Assembly: GCA_017311185.1 (NCBI GenBank) | Contig: JAESUZ010003161.1 | Span: forward strand, 2,031,501-2,095,500 | Origin: Proteles cristata cristata | Taxonomy: Eukaryota > Chordata > Mammalia > Carnivora > Hyaenidae | Direction of reading: 5' to 3' | Length of the DNA: 64,000 bases | In this document: piece by piece, positions 44,718 to 56,700 of the stretch | Layout: each line of letters begins with the position of its first letter | Position numbering within the stretch: position 1 is the stretch's first letter | Notes under the pieces: model-generated | Database searches by the model: none | The model's input: the letters and a program-made list of their open reading frames with translations, nothing else | What the model was told of the DNA's origin: nothing | Translations under genes and position numbers: made by a program

Positions 44718-45284
44718 GTTATCCTCTCTGCCACAGCTATGAGCACGCTAAATGCCTGGGCTTTCTCCCTCTGCAGCCAGCTAATAAAGCCTTGGCTGCT
44801 TGAACCAGGGGCACGCTGATGTGGGGGCCATCTCCCCCTCTCCCCAGGGCAGGAGTTATTTTGGAGAGGAGCCAGTTCCTGACAGGCCGGCATGCAGGGC
44901 ATGGCAGGGCAAAAGTGACTTTGCTGGGATGCCTGCCAAGGTAGGTGAGTGGGATGGGGGGGTCTGCCGGGGAACAGTTGAGCTGGGCACATGGCACTAG
45001 CAACGTGGAGACTGTTAGTGCCAGTTTCTGCGAATGTCTAGCTGTCTAGGTAGGAAGGGGAAGAAAAATGGTATCCACTAGCACGTTTGTTCTTGCTCCT
45101 TTAACACAGGTTCTGAGATTAGAAAATCTTCATGCATACCCCAAGTGCTTTTCCAACTACCGTTTCTGTGCTGTGTCTTGGGCAGTTATTATGCTAGCTT
45201 TTTAAGAATGAGGCCTCTGTTTGCTACTGACTTCCAGGCTCTCTTGAAGTTAAGCTCTGTTGATTCTTTAAGAGTACACTTGTG
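44718..45284 (-). mobile_element. Old L1 'one', antisense, 5' UTR
   Basis: GC-rich stretch similar to the 5' UTR relic at 24000-24550. Shared features include 'ctgggatgcctgccaaggta', then 'gtgagtgggatggggggg', 'ggcacatggcactagcaac' and 'gtttctgcgaatgtctagct'. Long open frames on both strands (44606-45003) follow from the GC content. Confidence 0.6.
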
Positions 45285-45395
45285 ATGAGCACAGGGTCAT
45301 GTATGGAAGTGTTGAATTAGTATATTGTGTACATGAAACTAATACTGTATGTTAACTGGAATTAAAATTAAACGGTTAAAAAATAAAGAATAAAC
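45285..45395 (+). mobile_element. Old L1 3'-end fragment, sense
   Basis: 'gatgagcacagggtcatgta', 'tgaattagtatattgtgtac' and 'actgtatgttaactggaatt' are the extreme 3' end of an L1M-class element in sense orientation, ending in an A-rich tail. Only about 110 bases remain. Confidence 0.75.
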
Positions 45396-45720
45396 ATGAA
45401 AACATAAAGTACCCAGAGTTCAGCCCCACTGGTTTTCTTTCCTTTTTTCCTTTTTTACCCTTTTTTCAGATTAAAATTAGTTAACATACACTGTAGTATT
45501 GTTTCAGGAATAGAAGTTAGTGATTCATCACTTACATATAATACACAGTGCTCATCCCAGCAAGTGCCCTCTTCAATTTGCCTCATCCTTTGAGCCTATC
45601 CCCACTCTCAGCACTCTGTCAGCAACCCTCAGTTTGTTCTCTCTAGTTAAGAGCCTCTTACGGTTTGTCTCCCTGTTTTTATCTTATTTTTCCTTTTCCT
45701 ATTTTCATCATTGTGTTTCT

Positions 45721-45936
45721 TTTTTTTTTTTTAATGTTTTATTTATTTCTAGGAGAGAGAGAGACAGCGTGAGCAGGGGAGGGTCAGAGAGAGAGGGAGT
45801 CACAGACTGAAACAGGCTCCAGGCTCTGAGCTTGCAGTCAGCACAGAGCCCGACGCGGGGCTCGAACCCACGAACCGCGAGATCATGACCTAAGCGAAAG
45901 TCGGACGCTTAACCGACTAAGCCACCCAGGCGCCCC
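45721..45936 (-). mobile_element. Young carnivore SINE, antisense, near-intact
   Basis: Its reverse complement has head 'ggggcgcctgggtggcttag', diagnostic 'ccgactttcgcttaggtc', intact B box ('gtgggttcgagccccgcg') and tail 'ctcctagaaataaataaaac'. CpGs are preserved. A perfect 17-bp TSD 'ttcatcattgtgtttct' lies at 45704-45720 and 45937-45953. All signs point to a recent insertion. Confidence 0.97.
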
Positions 45937-45999
45937 TTCATCATTGTGTTTCTTAAATCCCACATATAAGTGAAATCATATATTTATTTTTCTGTGACT

Positions 46000-48900
46000 G
46001 ACTTATTTCACTTAGCATAATACACTCTGGTTCCATCAATGTTGTTGCAAATCATAAGATTTCCTTCATTGTGATCACTCATTTGTATTCCTTTGTGACT
46101 ATCTATACACCATCTTCTTTATATATTCATCAGCCAATGAATATTCGGGCTCTTTCCATAATTTGGCTATTGCTTATAGTGCTGCTATAAACATTGAGGT
46201 GCATGTATACCTTCGAATCAGCATTTTTGTATCCTTGGAATAAATATCTAGTAGTACAATTGCTGGTCATAGGGTAGTTCTTTGTTAATTTTTAGAGGAA
46301 CCTCCATTCTGTTTTCCAGAGCAGCTGCACCATTTTGCAGTTCCACCAACAATACAAAAGGGTTCCCATTTCTCCGCATCCTCACCAACATCTGTTGTTT
46401 CCTAAGTTGTTAACTTTAGCCATTCTGACAGGTGTGACTTAGTATCTTGTGGTTTTGATTTGTATTTCTCTGATGAGTGATGTTGAGCATTTTTCCATGT
46501 GTTTGTTGGCCATATGGATGTCTTCTTTGGAAAAGTGTCTATTCATGTCCTCTGCCCATTTCTTCACTGGAGTATATGTTTTTTGAGTGTTGAGTTTGAT
46601 AAGTTCTCTACAGATTTTGGATGCTAACCCTTTATCCAATATGTCATTTGCAATTATTTTCTCCTATTCTCTTGGTTGCCTTTTAGTTTTATTGATTGTT
46701 TCCTTCACTCTGCAGAATCTTTTTATCTTAATGAGCTCCCAGTAGTTCATGTTTGCTTTTATTCCCCTTACTAGAGACAAGTCTAGTAAGAAGATGCTGC
46801 ATCTGAAGTCAGAGAGGTTGCTGCCATTTAGGTCTTTCATCCATTTTGAACTTATTTTTTTGTGTATGGTACAAGAAAGGGGCCCAGTTTTATTCTTCTA
46901 CACATCATCCAGTTTTCCCAACACCATTTTCTGAAGAGATAATTTTTTTTCCAATGGATATTTTTTCCTGCTTTGTTGAAGATTAGTTGGGCGTTCATTT
47001 ATGGGTCCATTTCTGAGCTCTCTATTCTGTTCCATTGATCTATGTGTCTGTTTTTGTGCCAGTACCATCTGCCTTGATGATGACAGCTTTGTAATACAGC
47101 TTGAAGTCCAGGATTGTGATGCCTCCAGCTTCTTTTTCAACATTACTTTGGCTATTCAGGACCTTCTCTGGTTCTATGCACATTTTAGAATTGTTTGCTC
47201 TAGTTCTGTGAAGAATGCTCGTGTTATTTTGATAGGGATTGCATTGAATGTGTAGATTGCTTTGAGTAGTATAGACGTTTTAACAGTATTTGTTCTTCCA
47301 ATCCAAGACCATGGAATGTTCTTCCATTTCTTCGTGTCTTCCTCAATTTCTTTCAAAATTCTTTATAAGCAATCTATAATTTTCAGCATACAGATATTTT
47401 ACCTCTTAAGTTAGGCTTATTCCTAGGTATCTTATGGGTTTTGGTGCAATTGTAAATGGGGTCAATGCCTTGATTTCTCTTTCTGCTGCTTCACTTTTGG
47501 TATATAGATATGCAACCGCTTTCTGTACATTGATTTTATATCCTGCAACTTTGCTGAATTAATGTATCTGTTCTAGCAAATTTGTGGTGGGGTCTTTTGG
47601 GTTTTCCACTTAGGATATCATGTCATCTGCAAAGAGTGAAAGTCTGACTTCTTCCTTGACAATTTGTATGCCTTTTATTTATTTTTGTTATCTGATTACC
47701 GAGGCTAGGACCTCCAGTACTATGTTGAACAGCAGTGGTGAGAGTAGACATCTCTGTCGTGTGCCTGACCTTAGGGGGAAAGCTCTTTACTTTTCCCCAT
47801 TGAGGATGATGTTAGCTGTGGGCCTTTAGTATATGGTGCCCTTTATGATGTTGAGGTATGTTCCTTCTATCCCTACTTTTTTGAGGGTATTTATCATGAA
47901 AGGATGCTATATTTTGTCAAATAATTTTTTCTGCATCTTTCGAGAGGATCATGTGGTTCTTATCCTTTATTTTATTAATGTGGTATATCACATTGATTCA
48001 TGGATATCAAACCACTTGATCATGGTGAATAAGTCTTTTAATGTATTGCTGTATTTCATTTGTTAGCATCTTGTTGAGAATTTTTGCATCAAGATTCATC
48101 AGGGATAATAACCTGTGATTCTCCTTTTTTAGTGGAGTCTTTGTCTGGTTTTGGAATCAAGGTACTGCTAGCCTCATAGAATGAGTTTGGAAGCTTTCCT
48201 TCCATTTCTATTTTTGGAATACTCTCAAAAGAATACATATTAATTCTTCTTTAAATGTTTGGTAGAATTCCATTGGGAGCCATCCAGCCTTGGACTCTTA
48301 TTTGGGAGATTTTTGATTACTCATTTAATTTCTTTACTAGTTATGAGTCTGTTTAAAATTTCTATTTCTTCTTGTTTCAACTTTTGGTAGTTTATATGGT
48401 TCTATATGCATTTATATGCATTTCTTCCAAATTGCCCAACTTGTTGGCATATAATTTCTCATAATATTCTCTTATTATTGCTTATATTTCTGCAGTATTG
48501 GTTGTGATCTCTCTTCATTCATGATTTTATTTATTTTGGTCCTTTATTTGGGTCCTTTCCTTTTTGATATGTCTAGCGAGGGGTTTATCAAATTTGTTAA
48601 TTCTTTCAAAGAACTAGCCCCTTGTTTTCATCGATCTGTTCTACTGTTGGTGGTAGGTTTTTTTATTCTAATGTCATTGATTTCTGCTCTAATCTTTATT
48701 ATTTCCCTTCTTCTATTAGTTTGGGCTTTATTTGCTATTCTTTTTCAGCTCCTTTAGGTGTAAGGTTAGGTTGTATATTTGAGACATTTCTTCCTTCTTT
48801 GGGAAGGCATGGATTGTTATATACTTTGCCTTTATGACTGCCTTTTCTGCATCCCAAAGGTTTTGGACTGCCATGTTTTCATTTTCATTTGTTTCCATGT

Positions 48901-49702
48901 AATTTGTTGTTGTTGTTTTTAGTGTTTATTTATTTTTAAGACAGAGAGAGACAGAGCATGAGCGGGGGGAGGGGGGGCGCAGAGAGAGAGGAAGATGCAG
49001 AATCTGAAGCAGGCTCCAGGCTCTGAGCTGTCAGCACAGAGCCCGACACAGGGCTCAAAATCATGAATCACAAGATCATGACCTGAGCGAAGTCAGATGC
49101 TTAACTGACTGAGCCACCCAGGTGCCCCAGTTTGTATGTACTTTTTAATTTCTTCTTTAATTTCTTGGTTAGCTGATTCATTCTTTAGTATGTTCTTTAA
49201 CCTCCAAGTATTCATGGTTTTTCCAAATTTTTTCTTGTGGTTCCTTTCAAGTTTCATAGCTTTGTTGTCTGAAAATATGCATGGTATGATTTCAGTCTTT
49301 TTGTACTTGTTGAGGGCTGATTCATGACCCAGTATCTGATCCATCCTAGAGAATTTTCCATGTGCACATCAAAAGAATGTGTACTCTGCTGCTTTAGGAT
49401 GAAATGTTTTCAGTATATCTGTTAAGCCAAGACAGTCCAGTGTGTCATTTAAAGCCATTGTTTCCTTGTTGATTTTCTGCTTAGATGATCTGTCCATTGC
49501 TGTAGTGGGGTGTTGAGTATTACAATAATAGTATTAGATTTTAACAGTGAGTTTCCTTATATTTGTTAGTAATTAACTTATATATTAGGCTTCTCTCAGG
49601 TTGGGGCCATAAGTATTTACACCTGTTAGATCTTCTTGGTTGATAGACCCCTTAACTGTGATATAATTTTTTTCCTCGTCTCTTGTTACAGTCTTTGTTT
49701 TA
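46000..49702 (-). pseudogene. L1 ORF2 of element 'two', broken
   Basis: Minus-strand pieces in order from the C-terminus: '[20 protein letters not shown]' (46439-46639), '[20 protein letters not shown]' (47174-47356), the reverse-transcriptase core with 'SLFADDMIS' near 47620 (catalytic ADD kept, but a stop follows at once), and the endonuclease C-terminus 'MDQILGHESALNKYKKTEII' (49093-49344). The endonuclease N-terminus lies at 63607-63880. Not functional. Confidence 0.88.
48908..49128 (-). mobile_element. Carnivore SINE (SINEC type), antisense
   Basis: From a T-rich tail ('tagtgtttatttatttttaa') to the inverted head 'gagccacccaggtgcccc'. It contains a G-rich stretch 'gcggggggagggggggcgc' near 48963. 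TSD not clear. Confidence 0.92.
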
Positions 49703-50082
49703 TTTTTTAAATTTAGTTTATTTTTTTAATTTACTTCCAAGTTAGTTAGCACATGGTGCAACATTGATTTCAGATGTAGATTCCTTAATGCCCCTTACCC
49801 ATTTAGCCCATCCCTCCCTTACACAAACCCTCCTGTAACTCTGTTTGTTCACCATTTTTAAGAGTCTCTTGTGTTTTGTCCCCCTCCCTGTTTTTATATT
49901 ATTTTTGCTTCCCTTCCCTTATGTTCAGGTGTTTTCTATCTTAAAGTCCTCATATGAGTGAAGCCATATGATGTTTGTCTTTCTCTGACTGATTTCACTT
50001 AGCATAATACTCTCTAGTACCATACACGTAGTTGCAAATGGCAAGATTTCATTCTTTTTGATTGACAAGTAATACTCCATTT

Positions 50083-50101
50083 TACACACACACACACACA
50101 C
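50083..50101 (+). repeat. Short (CA)n run inside L1 'three'
   Basis: About nine CA units in the antisense ORF2 C-terminal region. Likely grown by slippage. Confidence 0.8.
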
Positions 50102-51448
50102 CACATCTTCTTTATCCATGCATCCATCAATGAATATTTGGGCTCTTTCCATACTTTGGCTATCATTGATAGTGCTGCTAAAACATTAGGGTGCATGTGC
50201 CCCTTCAAAACAGCATACTTGTATCCCTTGGATAAATACCTAGTAGTGCAATTGCTTGTTATAGTGTAGCTCAGTTTTTAATTGTTTGAGGAACCTCCAT
50301 ACTATTTTCCAGAGTGACTGCACCAGTTTGCATTCCCACCAGCAGTGCAAATGAGATCTTTCTCCACAGCCTCGCCAACTGGTGAGGATGTGAATGTTAG
50401 CCATTCTGACAGGTGTGAAGTGGTGTCTCATTGTGGTTTTGATTTGTATTTCCCTGATGATGAGTGATGTTGAGCATTTTTTTATCTGTCAGTTGGCCAT
50501 CTGGGTGTCTTCTTTGGAGAAGTGTCTATTCATGTCTTTTGCCCATTTCTTCACTGGATTATTTGTTTTGTGGGTATTGAGTTTGATAAGTTGTTTTTTT
50601 TAATAGATTTTGGATACTAACCCTCTATCTGATATGTTGTTTGCAAATATCTTCCCCCATTCTGTCAGTTGCTTTTAGTTTTACTGATTATTTCCTTCAC
50701 TGTGCAGAAGCTTTTTATTCTGATGAAGTCCCAATAGTTCATTTCTTCTTTTGTTTCCCTTGCCTCCAGAGACATGTTGAGTAAGAAGTTGCTGTGGCCG
50801 AGGTCAAAGAAATTTTTGCTTGCTTTCTCCTTGAGGATTTTGATGGCTTCCTGTCTTACATTTAGGTCTTTCATCCATTTTGAGTTTATTTTTGTGTATG
50901 GTTTAAGAAAGTGGTTCAGGTTCATTTTCTTGCATGTCGCTATCCAATTTTGCCAGTACCATTTGCTGAAGAGACTGTCTTTATTCCATTGGATATTCTT
51001 TCCTGCTTTGTCAAAGATTAGTTGGCCACAGGCTTGTGGGTCCAATTCTGGGTTCTCTATTCTGTTCCGTTGATCTGAGTGTCTGTTCTTGTGTCAGTAC
51101 CATACTGTCTTGATGATTACAGATTTGCAATGCACCTTGATGTCTGGGATTGTGATGCCTCCAGCTTTCGTTTTCTTTTTCAAGATTGCTTTGGCTATTC
51201 AGGGTCTTTTCTGGTTCCATACAAATTTTAGGATTGTTTGTTCTAGTTCTGTGAAGAATACTGGTGTGATTTTGATTGGGATTGCATTGAATAGGTAGAT
51301 TGCTTTGGGTAGCATTGACATTTTAACAGTATTTGTTCTTCCAATCATAAGCTTTCTATAGTTTTCAGTGTATAGATTTTTCACCTCTTTGGTTAGATTT
51401 ATTTCTAGGTATTTTATGGGTTTTGATGCAGTTGTAAATCGGGATCGA

Positions 51449-51683
51449 GGGGTGCCTGGGTGGCTCAGTCAGTTGAGCATCCGACTTCAGCTCAGGTCAT
51501 GATCTCACGGTTTGTGGGTTCGAGCCCCACGTCAGGCTCTGTGCTGACAGCTAGTTCAGAGCCTGTCGCCTGTCTTCAGATTCTGTGTCTCCCTTTCTCT
51601 CTGACCCTCCCCTGCTCATGCTGTCTCTATATCTCTCTCAAAAATAAACAAAACATTAAAAGTAAAAAATAAAAAATAAAAAA
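51449..51683 (+). mobile_element. Carnivore SINE (SINEC type), sense, inside antisense L1
   Basis: Head 'ggggtgcctgggtggctcag', intact B box ('gtgggttcgagccccacg'), CT-rich block and long 'aaaaaataaaaaataaaa' tail. The short TSD word 'gggatcga' lies at both ends (about 51441-51448 and 51687-51694). Confidence 0.94.
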
Positions 51684-52513
51684 AATGGGATCGATTCTTT
51701 GATTTCTCTTTCTGTTGCCTCATTATTGGTGCATAAGAATGCAACTGATTTCTGTGCGTTGACTTTATATCCTGTCACTTTGCTGAATTCCTGGATCAGT
51801 TCTAGGAGTTTTTTGGTGGAATCTTTTGAGTTTTCCATATACAGTATCATGTCATCTGTGAAGAGTGAAAGTTTGACCTCCTCCTGGCTGATTTGGATGC
51901 CTTTTATTTGGATGTGTTGTCTGATGGCTGAGGCTAAGACTTCCAATTATGTTGGATAACAGTGGTGAGAATGGACATCCCTGTCTTGTTCCTGACCTTA
52001 GGGAGAAAGCTCTCAGTTTTTCCCCATTGAGGGTGATATTAGTGTTGAGTCTTTCATATATGGCTTTTATGATCTCGAAGTATTATCCTTCTATCCCTAC
52101 TTTAAGGACTTTTACGAAGAAAGGATGCTTTATTTTGTCAAATGCTTGCTCTGCATCTATTGAGAGGATCATGTGATTCTTGTCCTTTCTTTAACTAATG
52201 TGATGAATCACACTGGTTGTTTTATGGATATTGAACCAACCCTGTATCCCAGTTATAAATCCCACTTGGTCATGGTAATAAATTTTTTTAATGTATTGTT
52301 GGATCTGGTTGGCTAATATCTTATTGAGGATTTTTGCATCCATGTTCATCAGGGAAATTGGTCTATAGTTCTCCTTTTTAGTGAGGTCTTTATCTGGTTT
52401 TGGAATCAAGGTAATGCTGGCTTCATAGAAAGAGTTGGGAAGTTTTCTTTCCATTTCTATTTTTTGGAACAGCTTCAAGAGAATAGGTGTTAACTCTTAA
52501 ATGTTTGGTAGAG

Positions 52514-52681
52514 GGGGTGCCTGGGTGGCTTAGTCGGTTAAGCGTCCGACTTTCGCTTAGGTCATGATCTCGCGGTTCGTGGGTTCGAGCCCCGCGTCGG
52601 GCTCTGTGCTGACTGCCAGCTCAGAGCCTGGAGCCTGTTTCAGTCTGTGACTCCCTCTCTCTCTGACCCTCCCTGCTCACG

Positions 52682-52712
<31 letters not shown>

Positions 52713-52737
52713 CTAGAAATAAATAAAACATTAAAAA
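52514..52737 (+). mobile_element. Young carnivore SINE, sense, near-intact
   Basis: Head 'ggggtgcctgggtggcttag', diagnostic 'ccgactttcgcttaggtc', intact B box 'gggttcgagccccgcg', a (CT)n run near 52688-52712, and tail 'ctcctagaaataaataaaac'. A perfect 15-bp TSD 'aaatgtttggtagag' lies at 52499-52513 and 52738-52752. It is nearly the same sequence as the antisense copy at 45721-45936. Confidence 0.97.
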
Positions 52738-53134
52738 AAATGTTTGGTAGAGTTCCCTTGGAAAGCCATCTGGCCCTGGACTCTTGTTTTTTGAGAGATT
52801 TTTGATGACTAATTCCATTTCTTTACTGTTTATGGGTCTGTTCAAATTTTTTATTTCTTCCTGTTTCAGTTTTTGTACTCTATATGTTTCTAGGAATTTG
52901 TCCATTTCTTCAGGATTGCTCATTTTATTGGCATATAATTACTCATAATATTCTCTTGTTTTTATTACTGTGGTGTTGGTTGTGATCTCTCCTCTTTCAT
53001 TCTTGATTTTATTTTTTGGGGTCCTTTCCTTTTTCTTTTTGATCAAACTGGCTAGTGATTTATCAGTTTTGCTAATTCTTTCAAAGAACCAGCTTCTGGT
53101 TTCATTGATCTATTCTACTGTGGGTTTTTTGTTT

Positions 53135-53158
53135 GTTTGTTTGTTTGTTCATTTGTTT
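53135..53158 (+). repeat. (GTTT)n tetranucleotide repeat
   Basis: Five to six GTTT units inside L1 'three', followed by a T/G-rich stretch. Confidence 0.8.
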
Positions 53159-53739
53159 TGGGTTTTTTTTGTTTCACTACCAATTGATTTCTGCTCTAAT
53201 CTTTATTATTAGATAAGTAATCTAATAATTTATCTGCTGTCTTCTACTGGTTTTGGCTTTTATTTACTTCTCTTTATCCAGCTCTTTAGTAAGGTTAGGT
53301 TTTGTATCTGAGACCTTATTTCCTTCTTTAGGAAAGCCTGAATTGCTCTATACTTCCATCTTATGACGACCTTTGTTGAGTCCCAGAGGTTTTGGGCTGT
53401 AGTATTTTCACTGGCCTCCATTCTGCTGGCTTCCATGTACTTTTTAATTTCCTCTTTAACTTTTTGGATAGCCCATTCATTCTTTTATTATGATAGTTTT
53501 ATTTATTTTTTAAAATATAATTTATTGTCAACTTGGTTTCCATACAACACCCATTGCTCATCCCAACAAGTGCCCTCCTCAATGCCCATCACCCACTTTC
53601 CCCTCTTCCCTCGCCCCTATCAACTCTCGGTTTGTTCTCAGTATTTAAGAGTCTCTTATGGCTTGCCTCCCTCCCTCTCCTATACTTTTATTCCCCTTCC
53701 CCTTCCCCATGGTCTTCTGTTAAGTTTCCCAAGATCCAC

Positions 53740-56700
53740 ATGTGACTGAAAAAATATGGTATCTCTTTCTCTGACTGACTTATTTCACTTAGTATAACAC
53801 CCTCCAGTTCCATCCACATTGCTGCAAATGACATGATTTTATTCTTTCCCATTGCCAAATAGTATTCCATTGTGTATATAAACCACGTCTTCTTTATCCA
53901 TTCATCAGTTGATAGACTTTTAGGCTCTTTCCATAATTTGGCTATTGTTGAAAGTACCACTATAAACATTGGGGTACGTGTGCCCCCATGTATCAGCACT
54001 CCTGTATCCCTTGGGTAAATTCCTAGCAGTGCTATCACAGGGTCATAGGGGAGTTCTATTGTTAATTTTTTGAGGAACCTCCACACTGTTTTCAGAGTGG
54101 CTGCACCCATGTACATTCCCACCAAGAGTGTAGGGGGGGTGCCCATTTCTCCACATCCTCACCAGTATCTATAATCTCCTGATTTGTTCCTTTTAGCCAC
54201 TCTGATCAGCGTGAGGTGGTATCTCAGTATGGTTTTGATTTGTATTTCCCTGATGAATGATGTTGAGCATCATTTCCTGTGTCTGTTGGCCATCTGGATA
54301 TCTTCTTTGGAGAAGTGTCTGTTCATATTTTCTGCCCATTTTCACAAGTTTGTTTTTTGGATGTGGAGTTTGGTGAGTTCCTTATAGACTTTGGATACTA
54401 GCCCTTTATATGATATGTCATTTGCAAAGATCTTTTCCCATTCTGCTGTTTGCCTTTAGTGTTGTTGTTTTCTTTGCAGTACAGACGCTTTTTATATTGA
54501 TGAGGTACCAATAGTTCATTTTTGCTCTTAATTCTATTGCCTTTGGAGATGTGTCATGTAAGACATTGCTGTGGCTGAGGTTAGAGAGGTTGTTTCCTGC
54601 TTTCTCCTCTATGGTTTTGATAGTTTCCTGTTTCACATTCAGGCTTTCATCCATTTTGAGTTTATTTTTGTGTATGATGTGAGAAAGTGGTCCAGTTTCA
54701 TTCTTCTGCATGTTGCTGGCCAGTTCTCCCGGCCATCTGTTTAACCATCTGTTAAAGAGGCTGCTATTTTTTCATTGGACATCCTTTCCTGCTTTGTCAA
54801 AGATTAATTGGCCGTACACTTGTGGGTCCAATTCTGGGTTCTCTATTCTGTTCTATTGGTCTATGTGTCTGTTTTTGTGCCAATAACAGACTGTCTTGAT
54901 GATTACAGCTTTATAGTAGAGGCTAAAGTCTGGGATGGTGATGCCTTCTATTTTGGTTTTCTTCAATATTATTTTGACTGTTCAGGATCTTTTGTGGTTC
55001 CGTACAAAATTTAGGATTATTTGTTCTAGCTTTGAGAGTATGCTGGTGCAATTTTGATTGGGATTGCATTGAATGTGTAGATTGCTTTGGGTAGGATTGA
55101 CATTATAACAACATTTGTTCTTCCAATCCATGAGCATGGAATGTTTTTCCATTTCTTTGTGTCTTCTTCAATTTCCCTCATAAGATTTCTATAGGTTTCA
55201 GCATACAGATCTTTTACATTTTGATGAGGTTTATTCCTAAGTATTTTGTGTTTTTTTGTGCAATTATGAATGGGATCAGTTTCTTGGTTTCTCTTTCTGT
55301 TCCTTCATTATTGGTGTATAAAAATGCAACCGATTTCTGTACATTGATTTTGTACCTTGAGACTTTGCTGAATTCATGGATCACTTCTAGCAGACTCTTG
55401 GTGGAGTCTGTAGGGTTTTCCATGTAGAGGATCATGTCATCTGCAAAAAGTGAAAGTTGGACTCTATCTTTACCAATTCTGATGCCTTTTATTTCTTTTT
55501 GTTGTCTTATTGCTGAGGCTAGGACTTCCACAACTATGTTAAGCAACAGTGGTGAGAGGCGACATCCCTGTCATATTCCAGATATCAGGGGAAAGCTCTC
55601 AGTTTTTCCCCATTGAAGATGATATTATCTGTGGGCTTTTCATAAATGCTTTTTATGATGTTTAAGTATGTTCCTTCTATCCTGACTTTCTCAAGTGTTT
55701 TTATTAAGAAAGGATGCTGTATTTTGTCAAATGCTTTTTTTTTTGCATCTATTGACAAGATCATATTGTTTTTATCTTTTCTTTTATTAATGTGAGATAT
55801 CACATTGGTTGGTTTGTGAATATTGAACCAGCCCTGCAACCCAGGAATAAAGTCCACTTGATCATGGTGAATAATTCTTTTCATATGTTGTTGAATTCTA
55901 TTTGCTAGTATCTTGTTGAGGATTTTTACATGCATATTCTTCAGGGATATTGGCCTGTAGTTCTCTTTTTGCTGGGTCTGTCTGGTTTGGGAATCAAAGT
56001 AGTGCTGGCTTCATAGAATGAGTCTGGAAGTTTTCCTTCCATTTCTATTTTTTGGAACAACTTGAAAAGGATAGGTATTAATTTGCTTTAAATGTCTACT
56101 AGAATTCCCCAGGGAAGCCATCTGGTCCAGGTCTCTTATTTGTTGGGAGATTTTTGACAACTGATTCAATTTCTTCACTAGCTGTGGGTTTTTTCAGATT
56201 TTCTATCTCTTCCCATTTGAGTTTTGGTAGTGTGTGTGTATTCAGAAATTTGTCCATTTCTTCCAGGTTGTCCAGTTTGTTGGCATATAATTTTTCATAG
56301 TATTCCCTGATAATTGCTTGTACTTCTGGTTAATAAATCTATTTGCATTCATGATTTTATTTATTTAGGTCCTCTCTCTTTTCTTCTGGAGAAGCTTATC
56401 TAGAGGTTTATCAATTTTATTTTTTTCAAAAATGAAACTTTTGATTTCATTGATCTGTTCTACTGGTGTTTTTTGTTTGTTTGTTTCTATATTGTTTATT
56501 ACTGCTCTAACCTTTAATATATTTCTCTTCTCCGATTGAGATGTCTTTGCTATTTTGCTTCTAGTTCCATTAGGTGTGCTGTTAGATTTTGTATTAGGGA
56601 TTTTTCGAGTTTCTTGAGACAGGCCTGGAATGCAATGTATTTTTCTTTAGGGGTACCTTTGCTGCATCTCAGAGGGTTTGGATTGTTGTAGTTTCATTTT

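Larger units (their letters stand above)
45445..49702 (-). mobile_element. L1 'two' (outermost of the nest), antisense, segment 1
   Basis: Starts with the antisense 3' UTR ('ttagttaacatacactgtag', 'ctcatcccagcaagtgccct'). It continues through ORF2 towards the endonuclease. It is split by L1 'three' at 49702, and the short word 'ctttgtttta' occurs at 49693-49702 and again at 63607-63616, where this element resumes. Two SINEs (45721-45936, 48908-49128) lie inside. Stops and frameshifts are frequent. Confidence 0.9.
49703..53494 (-). mobile_element. L1 'three' (middle of the nest), antisense, segment 1
   Basis: A fresh antisense L1 3' UTR begins here ('acttccaagttagttagcac', 'agcataatactctctagtac') in the middle of the endonuclease region of L1 'two'. 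ORF2 follows to about 53494, where L1 'four' splits it. It continues at 60228 and its 5' end is near 63605. SINEs at 51449 and 52514 are inside. Confidence 0.9.
49960..53494 (-). pseudogene. L1 ORF2 of element 'three' (C-terminal and RT part), broken
   Basis: Minus-strand pieces: C-terminus '[20 protein letters not shown]' and '[19 protein letters not shown]' (50240-50431), then a 126-codon open run (50665-51045) with 'GQLIFDKAGKNIQWNKDSLF'. The reverse-transcriptase core at 51656-51946 has '[14 protein letters not shown]', where the usual A of F-A-D-D is T but both aspartates are kept. A segment with '[20 protein letters not shown]' lies at 52191-52478, and 'NKSPGPDGFPRELYQTFF' at 52780-52830. 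Two SINEs and several frameshifts break it. Confidence 0.88.
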
